From Syntrophomonadaceae bacterium (GTDB lineage Bacteria; Bacillota_D; Dethiobacteria; DTU022), in contig PUNU01000112.1 of the NCBI GenBank assembly GCA_003551865.1, positions 1 through 11,522 on the forward strand: a stretch of DNA of 11,522 nucleotides, read 5' to 3'. The translations under genes and the position numbers were made by a program. Positions 1-6,804 of this stretch are shown piece after piece; within the stretch, counting starts at the first letter, position 1; each line of letters opens with the position of its first letter. The notes under the pieces were generated by a model. The model was not told the origin of the DNA. It worked only from the letters and a program-made list of their open reading frames with translations, and did no database searches.

Positions 1-300
1 ACACCCCGCTGAAGTGAAGCAAGCGTGTCAGTCAGCTTTCGCTTGCCCCATGCTGCCTTCGCCCGCTACTCAGAAGCTCGGCCTTCAGGGTTTAAGTTTT
101 CGAGGCTACCTCTGTGATCACTTGCGTTACGGCCCGGCAGCTCACTCACCGCCCTACCAGCGGCTTTGTCGGCAGACTTTAGCAGCTCGGTTTCCCTTAC
201 CGCCGCGGCCCAAGTTACAGGTTTTGACTTTTATCCCGGCGGGTTTATCTCCCGCTGAACGCCCCAGTCTTTGCTGGGCATACGAGTAGTTACATTTTGA
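1..300 (-). ncRNA. Unassigned structured non-coding region (possible ncRNA or group II intron 5' part)
   Basis: No credible protein gene is seen in these 300 bases. Several perfect short inverted repeats follow one another: 239-243 with 251-255, 263-267 with 274-278, 188-191 with 199-202, and a 7-bp stem 19-25 with 40-46. Palindromes do not show strand, but the loops are A-rich when read on the minus strand (AAGGGAA, AGATAAA, CAAAGA, and a GCGAAAGC GNRA-type motif), as is typical of functional RNA. I therefore infer minus-strand transcription, in line with all neighbouring genes. I looked for signatures of tmRNA, RNase P RNA, SRP RNA, 5S, T-box, cobalamin, glycine and c-di-GMP riboswitches and found none. 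Motifs such as CGTAACGCAAGTGA recall domain I of bacterial group II introns, but no GUGYG-type 5' end was found and the region runs off the window. The family is unknown. Confidence 0.4.
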
Positions 301-338
301 CTTAAATATTACGTTTCAGAAGCATAAGAATATAATAC

Positions 339-391
339 GGGCAGGCCCGGTTATCCACTTCGCGTGCATAAAGGCCTGCCCATTTTTTTTT
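339..391 (+). terminator. Terminator-like hairpin with T-run pointing in the + direction
   Basis: A perfect 9-bp inverted repeat (GGGCAGGCC 339-347 with GGCCTGCCC 373-381) encloses a 25-nt loop and is followed by A and then nine T (383-391). The T-run is on the plus-strand side, so the canonical reading is termination of a plus-strand transcript arriving from the left. Read on the minus strand, the hairpin is followed only by GTATTATATTC, an A/T-rich but poor U-tract. It could still act as a weak terminator for the M50 gene at 425-1090. The loop is longer than usual for an intrinsic terminator. Confidence 0.5.
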
Positions 392-424
392 AAATTTAAA
401 AACACTGCTTAACAACAAATATTC

Positions 425-1090
425 TTAGAAGCCAATGAGCATACCGATGATTAAGCTGTAAAAGTTTAATATGCCATTGGCAAGCGGAAAAACAATCATA
501 CCCAAAACCGACTGGTTTGTTCCCGGAATGCGGATAATAATTAAAGCGATCAGGATAAGCGGCGCATAACGTTCTATCTGGCGGTAAAGGCCCAGGTTGG
601 CATCCGATAGAAATGACATCAAAATTTTTGATCCGTCCAGGGGCGGGATAGGGATCAAATTAAAGATGGCGATGTAGATGTTAATCATGATCAGCTGCCC
701 CATAAACATATTCGCAAGCCCGCCGGGTTCCAGCCCTATCATGCCCAAGTTCATAAGAACTGAATAGAGCAGTAAAGCAAAAAAAGCAAAAACCAGATTG
801 CTCAGGGGCCCGGCAAACGACACCCAGCGCAGGCCCGAGCGGTATTGATTAAAATTTAAAGGGTTAATCGGCACCGGTTTGGCCCAGCCGAAACCGACCA
901 GAAGGATCATCAAAGAACCGATCGGGTCGAGATGGTGGATCGGGTTAAGGGTCATGCGGCCCTGCCGCCTGGCCGTAGCATCGCCGAAGCGGTTGGCCAT
1001 CCAGGCGTGGGCAAATTCATGAATAGTTATGACGATCAGCAGCACCGGTATACGCAGAGCTATTAAAACGGGATCAAAACCGAACAGCAT
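425..1090 (-). CDS. Site-2 protease family (M50) membrane metalloprotease, short Rip/YwhC-like type
   Basis: A 221-residue polytopic membrane protein of the M50 intramembrane zinc metalloprotease family. The zinc site HEFAH is at residues 24-28 inside the first helix, and the second zinc-ligand motif NLIPIPPLDG is at 144-153 (Asp152 the likely ligand). Other family signatures are LNPxxHLDPIG (48-58), GWAKPVPINP (68-77) and AGPLSN (93-98). Hydrophobic helices lie near 7-29, 55-68, 93-118, 130-150, 174-187 and 190-220. There is no PDZ domain, so this is the minimal type rather than RseP/SpoIVFB with a regulatory domain; the substrate cannot be read from sequence. The ATG start is preceded by AAAGGAGGA (1102-1110), 12 nt upstream, which is somewhat long. 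The gene has its own upstream promoter (1292-1320) and a leader of about 195 nt. It is intact and of normal length for the short type. Confidence 0.9.
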   Translation of the reverse strand: MLFGFDPVLIALRIPVLLIVITIHEFAHAWMANRFGDATARRQGRMTLNPIHHLDPIGSLMILLVGFGWAKPVPINPLNFNQYRSGLRWVSFAGPLSNLVFAFFALLLYSVLMNLGMIGLEPGGLANMFMGQLIMINIYIAIFNLIPIPPLDGSKILMSFLSDANLGLYRQIERYAPLILIALIIIRIPGTNQSVLGMIVFPLANGILNFYSLIIGMLIGF

Positions 1091-1114
1091 CCTAAAGTTT
1101 ATCCTCCTTTCTCG

Positions 1115-1216
1115 TCAAGACCTCCGGGTGTTTTGTGCGCAGTCAACCTCAATTTCCCGCTCAGGACAGATCCGTCCGAGACATTTTAAGATTGGGCTGG
1201 TAAATTTATCGCGCAT
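1115..1216 (-). CDS. Possible 33-residue leader peptide upstream of the M50 gene
   Basis: In the untranslated leader between the promoter at 1292-1320 and the M50 start, a small frame runs from ATG (1214-1216) to TGA (1115-1117). It encodes MRDKFTSPILKCLG followed by RICPEREIEVDCAQ and NTRRS. It has three Cys (two in a CxxxxxC spacing) and a mixed, protein-like composition. The same frame is open for a further 18 codons upstream but lacks an earlier ATG, GTG or TTG start. No good Shine-Dalgarno precedes the ATG (only GGAAATTACAATA), which argues against translation. It ends 24 nt before the M50 start, so it could be a coupled leader peptide. I do not recognise the sequence; it may be chance. 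Confidence 0.22.
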   Translation of the reverse strand: MRDKFTSPILKCLGRICPEREIEVDCAQNTRRS

Positions 1217-1291
1217 TATTGTAATTTCCGGCCATCTGCAGTCTCTTCTAGCTCCCGGAAAGCCCTCTCATGCGTTAAATTCAACTAATTA

Positions 1292-1320
1292 ATTATAGCA
1301 GAACGGAAGAGAGATTCCAA
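1292..1320 (-). promoter_or_regulatory. Sigma-A-type promoter with extended -10, driving the M50 gene
   Basis: Read on the minus strand: TTGGAA (1315-1320, four of six match to TTGACA), a 17-bp spacer, then TATAAT (1292-1297, perfect) preceded by TGC (1298-1300), the TGn extension. Predicted transcription start is near 1284-1286, giving a leader of about 195 nt before the M50 ATG. The -35 box abuts the foot of the hairpin at 1319-1359. Confidence 0.65.
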
Positions 1321-1359
1321 ACCGGACGGCAGGCTTGCAGAAGCAGGCCCGGTTTTTTT
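1319..1359 (+). terminator. Terminator-like hairpin between xerD and the M50 promoter
   Basis: AAACCGG (1319-1325) pairs with CCGGTTT (1349-1355), with an inner GCTT/AAGC stem (1333-1336 with 1341-1344) around a GCAG loop. The T-run (1353-1359) lies on the plus-strand side. Read from xerD on the minus strand, the hairpin ends in only UUU followed by GG, so it would be a weak minus-strand terminator. Its position, just after xerD and just before the M50 promoter, suggests it still separates the two transcripts. Confidence 0.45.
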
Positions 1360-1386
1360 ATGCAGGCGGGGTTTTGCACGGGGAAC

Positions 1387-2274
1387 TTAAGCACGCGGGT
1401 GGGTTTTGTCGTAAACTTCCTTTATTTTTCTCCGTGTAATCTGGGTGTAGATCTGGGTGGTGGATATGTCGGAGTGGCCCAGCATTTCCTGGACCGAGCG
1501 AAGATCCGCACCATTTTCAAGCAGGTGGGTGGCAAATGAATGGCGCAGGGTGTGGGGGGTGATATCACCGGCGATTTTTGACTTGTAAGCGTATTTTTTA
1601 AGCAGTTTCCAGAAGCCCTGCCTGGTCATACGGTTGCCGTGATGGTTGACAAACAGGGCCGTTTCGCCGTTGTTCTTGCAAAGCCTGGCCCGGGCGCTGT
1701 GGAGGTATTCATTAACGTAATTAATCGCCGACGAACCAACCGGCACAATACGCTCCTTCATGCCCTTGCCGCGGCAGCGCAAAAAACCGACCCGCGGATC
1801 AAAATCGGTTACATTCAACGAGACCAGCTCGGAAACACGGATTCCCGAGGCATACAGCAGCTCCAGCATGGCCTTGTCCCGCAGGCCGTTGTGCTCGTTC
1901 AACCTGGGCTGTTCAAGCAGACGATCAATTTCCCGGTTTGTCAGCACCCGGGGCAGTTTCTTATCAATCCGCGGCGATTCCAGCTCAAGGGCCGGGTTGG
2001 CCTCGATCACGCCTTCGTCGAGCAAGAAGTTAAAAAACGATCGGATTGAGGCGATGGTGCGGGATATTGTAGAGGTGGCGTGGCCGCATTTTTTCATTTC
2101 ACCCAAAAATGAGCCGATCAAATTGCGGTCTACCTGCGCGGGCTCGGTTACTTCCCGCTCCTTTAAAAAATTGCTGAACTTTTTTAGATCCCGACTGTAT
2201 GACTCCAGGGTATTCTTGGAAAGTCCTTTTTCTACGGTAAGATAATTGCTGTAAATTTCCAGGTAACTCTGCAT
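1387..2274 (-). CDS. xerD: Site-specific tyrosine recombinase XerD
   Basis: A 295-residue tyrosine recombinase of XerC/XerD type. With its partner Xer protein it resolves chromosome dimers at dif during replication termination. An N-terminal SAM-like DNA-binding domain (about 1-88, with EKGLSKNTLESYSRDL at 15-30) precedes the catalytic domain (about 105-290). All six catalytic positions are visible: Arg146 (GIRVSEL), Lys170 (RGKG), His241 and Arg244 (HTLRHSFATH), His267 (LGHSDI) and Tyr276 (TQIYT). Length is typical (about 295-300). The ATG start is preceded by GTGAGGG about 9 nt upstream. A weak terminator (2323-2345) separates it from nudF, and no strong promoter is visible in the 103-bp gap. 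A lone xer gene in this chromosomal setting fits XerD rather than an integron or phage integrase; XerC versus XerD cannot be settled without comparison. Confidence 0.93.
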   Translation of the reverse strand: MQSYLEIYSNYLTVEKGLSKNTLESYSRDLKKFSNFLKEREVTEPAQVDRNLIGSFLGEMKKCGHATSTISRTIASIRSFFNFLLDEGVIEANPALELESPRIDKKLPRVLTNREIDRLLEQPRLNEHNGLRDKAMLELLYASGIRVSELVSLNVTDFDPRVGFLRCRGKGMKERIVPVGSSAINYVNEYLHSARARLCKNNGETALFVNHHGNRMTRQGFWKLLKKYAYKSKIAGDITPHTLRHSFATHLLENGADLRSVQEMLGHSDISTTQIYTQITRRKIKEVYDKTHPRA

Positions 2275-2322
2275 GACTGCTTTTCCCTCACTCTGAAGTA
2301 ACTAAGATTTCAACATCAAATC

Positions 2323-2345
2323 AAAAAAACCTGCCGCAGTGCTGG
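2323..2345 (-). terminator. Weak intrinsic terminator after nudF
   Basis: On the minus strand CCAGC (2341-2345) pairs with GCAGG (2330-2334) with one A-A mismatch, loop ACTGCG, followed directly by seven T (2323-2329). Geometry and U-run fit an intrinsic terminator at the end of the main operon, but the stem is short, so read-through into xerD is likely. Confidence 0.4.
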
Positions 2346-2377
2346 AAAATTTAAAATTTATTTTTAACAACATAGGT

Positions 2378-2929
2378 TTATGTCCGGCCTGTCCGGGTAA
2401 ATTCGAGGGCAATAATCGTTTTCCCGTCTTTGATAGCTCCCTGCCGGATCATTTCCCGGGCTTCGTTTAAGGCTATTTTTTCCATACTCAGGTTCTCTTC
2501 AGGGTCGGCCGGGGCGGAAGGGGCTTCTTTGGCTTCCTCGGCCAGGAACAGGTAAATTATCTCGTCAGAAAATCCGGGTGAGGGGTAAAAGCTGAACAGC
2601 TCCTGCCATTTATCCGTCTCCAGGCCGGTTTCTTCGAGCAGCTCCCGGCGGGCACATGCCAGCGGCTCCTCTTCGGGTTCAAGTTTGCCGGCCGGTATTT
2701 CGAGAAGCACTTCTCCGGCCGGCTGGCGGTGCTGCCTGACCAGCACCACTTTTTCGTCCCGGTCCAGGGCCAAAACAGCCACCGCACCGGGATGTTCCAC
2801 CACTTCGCGAAAGGCCTCTTTGCCGGCAGAGTTTCTGACCCGGTCCTGGCGGACATTTATGATCCTTCCGCGGTAAAGGTAGCTGCTTGATAAAGTTTGT
2901 TCTTTTAAGCTGTCGCTGATTGTAAACAC
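2378..2929 (-). CDS. nudF: ADP-ribose pyrophosphatase (NUDIX hydrolase, NudF type)
   Basis: A 183-residue cytosolic NUDIX hydrolase. The Nudix box matches GX5EX7REUXEEXGU exactly (residues 81-103: GKLEPEEEPLACAR then RELLEETGL), giving the Mg2+-binding helix. LLEIPAGK just before it and PSPGFSDE (116-123) downstream are typical of ADP-ribose pyrophosphatases, which cleave ADP-ribose to AMP and ribose 5-phosphate. The N-terminal strand pair (YLYRGRIINVRQDRV, 17-31) is the usual dimerisation part. The start is GTG at 2929, giving VFTISDSLKEQ (read as Met). It lies 12 nt after the stop of the sigma-54 activator gene and is probably cotranscribed with it. Length is typical (about 180). The specificity is family knowledge, not proven here. 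Confidence 0.9.
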   Translation of the reverse strand: MFTISDSLKEQTLSSSYLYRGRIINVRQDRVRNSAGKEAFREVVEHPGAVAVLALDRDEKVVLVRQHRQPAGEVLLEIPAGKLEPEEEPLACARRELLEETGLETDKWQELFSFYPSPGFSDEIIYLFLAEEAKEAPSAPADPEENLSMEKIALNEAREMIRQGAIKDGKTIIALEFTRTGRT

Positions 2930-2941
2930 CCACTCTTTCGG

Positions 2942-5053
2942 TTATTTCAGGTCGAACCGCTCCATTTTCTCATAAAGCCAGGAGCGGCTCATTCCCAGGC
3001 TGCGTGCGGCGGCGCTTTTGTTGCCTCCGGCCTGCTGCAGCGCTTTGATTATGCTTTCACGTTCCATCTCTTCTCTTTTCCAGCGGTAAGCGGGAACCGC
3101 CTTTTGAACCGGCGTTTCTTCAACCGGGCCGACGTTTTGAGTCCGGCCTTCCCGCAGGTGGCCGGGCAGATGCTCGACCCCGATCTTATCGTCACCGGCA
3201 AAATTCATCGCTCTTTCCACAACATTTTCCAGTTCCCGGATATTACCGGGCCATGAATAGGAGCGCAGGACGGCCAGTGCTTCCGGAGCAATATCGGCAA
3301 CCTGCATGCCGAATATATCGTTATATTTACGCAGAAAAGCGTGGACCAGCGGTAAAATATCCTCCGGCCGCTCGCGCAGGGGAGGAATCGGCAGGGGAAT
3401 AACGTTTAACCGGAAAAACAGGTCCTTGCGAAAACTGCCCTCGTGCACTTTTTCCTCCAGGTCCTGGTTGGTCGCGGCGATAAAGCGGATATCCACCTGG
3501 ATCGTTTTAGTCCCGCCCACTCTTTCAAAGGCCTGTTCCTGCAGGACTCTCAACAGTTTGCCCTGCAGTGAAAGGGGCATATCGCCGATCTCGTCGAGAA
3601 AAAGGGTGCCTCCGTTGGCCAGGTCAAGGCGCCCCTTTTTGCCTTCTCTGCGCGCACCGGTAAAAGCTCCCGGCGCATAGCCGAAGAACTCCGATTCAAG
3701 AAGGTTTTCCGGGATGGCGGCGCAGTTGACTTTGACAAAAGGCCCCTCCTGACGCGGACCGGCCTGGTGAATGGCCTGGGCCATCAGCTCTTTGCCCACG
3801 CCGCTTTCACCGCTGATCAGCACGGTCGAAAGACCCTGCGAGGCCTGCCTGGCTTCCTTAATTAAAGACTGCATCGCCGGATTAAGGGTAATAATGTCTT
3901 CGAAACAAAACGGGCGTTCCTGGAAACGCGCCTTTTTTAATTCTTCCTGGAAGTGGGCCAGCCTGCTGTCCATTTTTTCCAATCGGTGGGCCAGCTCCCG
4001 CAGCTCCTCGACCCGCCGGAAGCTGATTTTGCCCACGGCGCCGATGACCTGACCATCCCTGACAATCGGCAGGCGCGACACCACATAAGGCTTGCCTTCG
4101 ATAAACTGGATATCGTTCAGCTCCGGTATACCGGTCTTGGCCACAATATGCAGGCGGCTGTTTTCCAAAACCTCGCTGACCGGACGGTGCATGACCGCTT
4201 TTTCTTCCTGGCGGACAAAGTCGAGAAAAGTGCGGTTGACCAAAACAACCGATCCCGCCTCGTCAACAACAATTAAGGCGTCGTAACCGATGTCGAGCAC
4301 CGTTTTCAAGGTCTGGTTCAGCCTCTTGACCGTGCCCATTTCCTCGGCGATCAATTCAAGCTCGGTGATATCCTGGAAAATGGCCAGCGCCCCGACCACC
4401 CGGCCGGCGTCGATCAGGGGTGTCTTGTTTACCATGGTGGTCGCTTCACGGATCGAATACTTAAAGCCAACTTTTACCGTGCCTTCTTCAAGGACCCGTT
4501 CCATGTCCAGCCCGGGCAGCACATCTTCCAGCCGCCGTCCCCGGACCTTTGTATCCTCTAGGGCAAAAATTTGCTCGGCCGCCCGGTTGACAAAATTGAT
4601 GCGGCAGTTTTCATCTACCGAGACGAGGGCGTTGGGCATAGCCTGGTACATCGCTTTAAGCCTGGTATTGAGCAGGCGCTCTTCTTTGAACAGGGAAGTG
4701 ATCAGCTCGACCTTGGTAAAAAGCCCGACCACCGAGTCGTCCCCGTCGACCACTACACCGGTGCCGACCGGGATGCGGCGCACGGCATCGATCACCTCGT
4801 TATAGGTAAGATCTTTTGCGATTTTTACCACATTGCGGTTGTAGAAAGGACGCACCGGCTGCTCAAGGGCCGTGCCCTTGAGCAGGGCGTCGTAAAGGTT
4901 GGTCTTGGTAAAAATGCCGGCCAGGGAGCCGTCTTCATTGAGCACCGGCAGACCGTCACGCCGGCTGTTGCGAAGGAGGCGAACTGCGCTTCTTAAGGTA
5001 TCATCCCGGCGCAGGGTGGCATACTGGCGGGTCATCATATCTTCAAGCCGCAT
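2942..5053 (-). CDS. Sigma-54-dependent transcriptional activator with CBS-CBS-PAS-PAS sensor
   Basis: A 703-residue bacterial enhancer-binding protein. Domains in order: tandem CBS pair (about 1-122, MTRQYATLRRDDTL and DGLPVLNEDGSLAGIFTK typical), PAS 1 (about 130-232), PAS 2 (about 248-345), coiled-coil linker (346-378), AAA+ sigma-54 interaction domain (about 383-610) and a C-terminal Fis-type helix-turn-helix (about 666-700). AAA+ motifs are intact: Walker A GESGVGKE 415-422, GAFTGA loop 462-467 (contacts sigma-54), Walker B TLFLDEIG 483-490, arginine-finger region FRKDLFFRLN 541-550 and WPGNIRELEN 601-610. No receiver domain is present, so control is by ligand: CBS pairs often bind adenine nucleotides or SAM, PAS domains small molecules, haem or flavin. 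The ATG start has a strong RBS (GGGAGGAGGT) and lies 20 nt after recN. Target promoters are not identified; no clear -24/-12 (TGGCAC-N5-TTGCA) site stands out nearby. Confidence 0.93.
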   Translation of the reverse strand: MRLEDMMTRQYATLRRDDTLRSAVRLLRNSRRDGLPVLNEDGSLAGIFTKTNLYDALLKGTALEQPVRPFYNRNVVKIAKDLTYNEVIDAVRRIPVGTGVVVDGDDSVVGLFTKVELITSLFKEERLLNTRLKAMYQAMPNALVSVDENCRINFVNRAAEQIFALEDTKVRGRRLEDVLPGLDMERVLEEGTVKVGFKYSIREATTMVNKTPLIDAGRVVGALAIFQDITELELIAEEMGTVKRLNQTLKTVLDIGYDALIVVDEAGSVVLVNRTFLDFVRQEEKAVMHRPVSEVLENSRLHIVAKTGIPELNDIQFIEGKPYVVSRLPIVRDGQVIGAVGKISFRRVEELRELAHRLEKMDSRLAHFQEELKKARFQERPFCFEDIITLNPAMQSLIKEARQASQGLSTVLISGESGVGKELMAQAIHQAGPRQEGPFVKVNCAAIPENLLESEFFGYAPGAFTGARREGKKGRLDLANGGTLFLDEIGDMPLSLQGKLLRVLQEQAFERVGGTKTIQVDIRFIAATNQDLEEKVHEGSFRKDLFFRLNVIPLPIPPLRERPEDILPLVHAFLRKYNDIFGMQVADIAPEALAVLRSYSWPGNIRELENVVERAMNFAGDDKIGVEHLPGHLREGRTQNVGPVEETPVQKAVPAYRWKREEMERESIIKALQQAGGNKSAAARSLGMSRSWLYEKMERFDLK

Positions 5054-5073
5054 TATTTACCTCCTCCCAATAA

Positions 5074-6786
5074 TTACCGGGTTGGTTTACTTTTAAACTG
5101 CCTTGCCCTTTCCAACAGGTTGTCTACGTGCTTAAGGCTGACCTGATCGATGCTGGCACCGTCGAGCATGCGGGCCAGCTCTTCTCTGCGTTTCTCTTCC
5201 GACAATTTGACGGCCCTGGTCAGGGTCCGCCTGGCAAGGGTTTCTTTGTAAAGCTGAAAATGACTATCCGCCATGGCTGCGATCTGGGGGCTGTGGGTAA
5301 CACACATCACCTGGTGATGGGCGGCGAGGTGGCTCAGCTTTTCAGCGACCGCCTGCACGGTGGCCCCGCCCACCCCGGAGTCTACCTCGTCGAAAATCAG
5401 GGTCGGGATCAAATCCTGGCGGGCCAGAATTGTCTTCAGGGCCAGCATGACCCGGGACACCTCTCCGCCGGAAATTATTTTCGTCAGCGGTTTGACCGGC
5501 TCACCCGGGTTTGCGCTGAATAAAAACTCCACCCGGTCCATCCCTTTTGGCGATAATTGTCCACTTTCCTCAAACTGCACTTCGATGCGGGCGCCGGGCA
5601 GGGCCAGTTCTTTTAAGCACTCTTCCAGCAGGCCCTTTAGTTTTTCGGCAGTTTCCCGGCGCAGACTGCGCAGATGCATACTTTCGTCATGAAGTTCTTT
5701 TTCCAGGCGGCCGATTTCCCGCTCCAGCTCTTCGGCCATGGCCTCGCTGTTCTGCAGGCGCCGGTTTTCTTCTTCGAGCCGGTCGGCAAATGCGAGCACT
5801 TCTTCAATCGCAGAGCCGTATTTGCGTTTCAAGCTGTTGATCTGGTTCCGGCGTTCCTGGATCGTTGACAGCTCTGCAGGATCAAATTCCAGTTTCGACT
5901 GGTAATTGCGCAGTTCATGCGCCATCTCCTCGAGCTGGGCGGCAGCGCCGGCCAGCAGTTCCAGCAGGGGCTCAAGCTGCCGGTCAATAGCGGCCGCTTC
6001 GGCCAGCCGGCCGTGTGAGCGGTTGATCCGGTCTATTACCGCATCGACCGGGCTCTCTTCTTCGCCGGCATATATATCGGCATAAACCTGGGCCGTAAGC
6101 GTCCATAATTTTTCGGCATTGGCCAGTATTCTTTCTCTCTCTGCAAGCTCTTCATCTTCGCCGGATCGAAGGTTGGCATCCCTGATTTCATTTAGCTGAA
6201 AAGCATTGACATCCAGGCGCCTTTCGCGTTCGGCACTGCTTTCGCCGAGACCGGACAGCTCTTTTTTCAGCTCGCGGAGCTTTTTGTACAACCCTTCCGC
6301 TTTACTGCGCGAACGGAGAATATCTTCGCCGCCGAAGGAATCAAGCAGTTCAAGGTGCTGTTCCGGGCGCAAAAGCGACTGGTGCTGGTGCTGGCCGTGC
6401 AGATCGACCAGCAGTTTTCCCAGGTCTTTTAAAAAAGATACCGGCACGGCTCGCCCGTTGACCCGGGCTACACTGCGGCCGCTGCTGTATACCTCCCGGG
6501 CAACTATCAGTTCTTCACTCTTGTCGATCCCGGACTCTTCGAGCAGCCTGTCGATTTCATCCCGCACCTGCTCACTGCAGTAAACGATGCCTTCGACGTA
6601 AGTCCTGTCTTCACCCCGGCGGATCTGTTCCACCGCCGCCCGTTCACCGAGAAGCAGGTTGATCGCCCCTATTACAATTGATTTCCCGGCCCCGGTTTCC
6701 CCGCTTAACACATTCAATCCCGGACTTAAGTCCAGGCTGAGGTCATCGATTAAGGCAAAGTTGGAAACTTTAAGCTCGACAAGCAT
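5074..6786 (-). CDS. recN: DNA repair ATPase RecN
   Basis: A 570-residue SMC-like ATPase acting early in double-strand break repair, where it gathers DNA ends. The N-terminal half-ATPase carries Walker A GETGAGKS (29-36) and the Q-loop region DLHGQHQHQSLL (128-139). A long antiparallel coiled coil spans about 155-390, interrupted near 270-300. The C-terminal half carries the ABC signature ISGGEVSR (438-445), Walker B TLIFDEVDSG (462-471) and the switch VTHSPQIAA (496-504). Length matches the family (about 550-575). The start is ATG at 6786; a nearby ATG three bases upstream is out of frame, and GGGAGGA fits the chosen start. It follows nadK by 18 nt. The usual argR between nadK and recN is missing. 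In spore formers recN is often followed by spoIVB-spo0A; here a sigma-54 activator follows. Confidence 0.97.
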   Translation of the reverse strand: MLVELKVSNFALIDDLSLDLSPGLNVLSGETGAGKSIVIGAINLLLGERAAVEQIRRGEDRTYVEGIVYCSEQVRDEIDRLLEESGIDKSEELIVAREVYSSGRSVARVNGRAVPVSFLKDLGKLLVDLHGQHQHQSLLRPEQHLELLDSFGGEDILRSRSKAEGLYKKLRELKKELSGLGESSAERERRLDVNAFQLNEIRDANLRSGEDEELAERERILANAEKLWTLTAQVYADIYAGEEESPVDAVIDRINRSHGRLAEAAAIDRQLEPLLELLAGAAAQLEEMAHELRNYQSKLEFDPAELSTIQERRNQINSLKRKYGSAIEEVLAFADRLEEENRRLQNSEAMAEELEREIGRLEKELHDESMHLRSLRRETAEKLKGLLEECLKELALPGARIEVQFEESGQLSPKGMDRVEFLFSANPGEPVKPLTKIISGGEVSRVMLALKTILARQDLIPTLIFDEVDSGVGGATVQAVAEKLSHLAAHHQVMCVTHSPQIAAMADSHFQLYKETLARRTLTRAVKLSEEKRREELARMLDGASIDQVSLKHVDNLLERARQFKSKPTR

Positions 6787-6804
6787 TCATGTTCCTCCCG
6801 AAAC

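Noticed and set aside
14..289. A 91-codon open frame on the plus strand in the left-edge region
   Set aside because: Its composition (many Pro, Leu, Cys, Ser; no domain-like pattern) is that of the antisense of a structured RNA; there is no RBS, and it overlaps the hairpins.
1..300. tmRNA, RNase P RNA or SRP RNA
   Set aside because: Hallmark sequences (tmRNA GGNTTCGAC and tag, RNase P GAGGAAAGTCC and ACAGAA...GGCTTA, SRP GGAAGGAAGCAGC) are absent on both strands; GCGAAGGCAGCAT only faintly recalls the SRP tip.
297..336. TTGACT (297-302) and TATAAT (331-336) on the plus strand as a promoter
   Set aside because: The spacer is 28 bp, far from 16-18 bp. No suitably spaced alternative -35 box was found, and only a 50-nt transcript would reach the terminator.
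5128..5868. Several overlapping plus-strand frames opposite recN
   Set aside because: They are shadows of the strong minus-strand recN coding frame and show no RBS or motifs.
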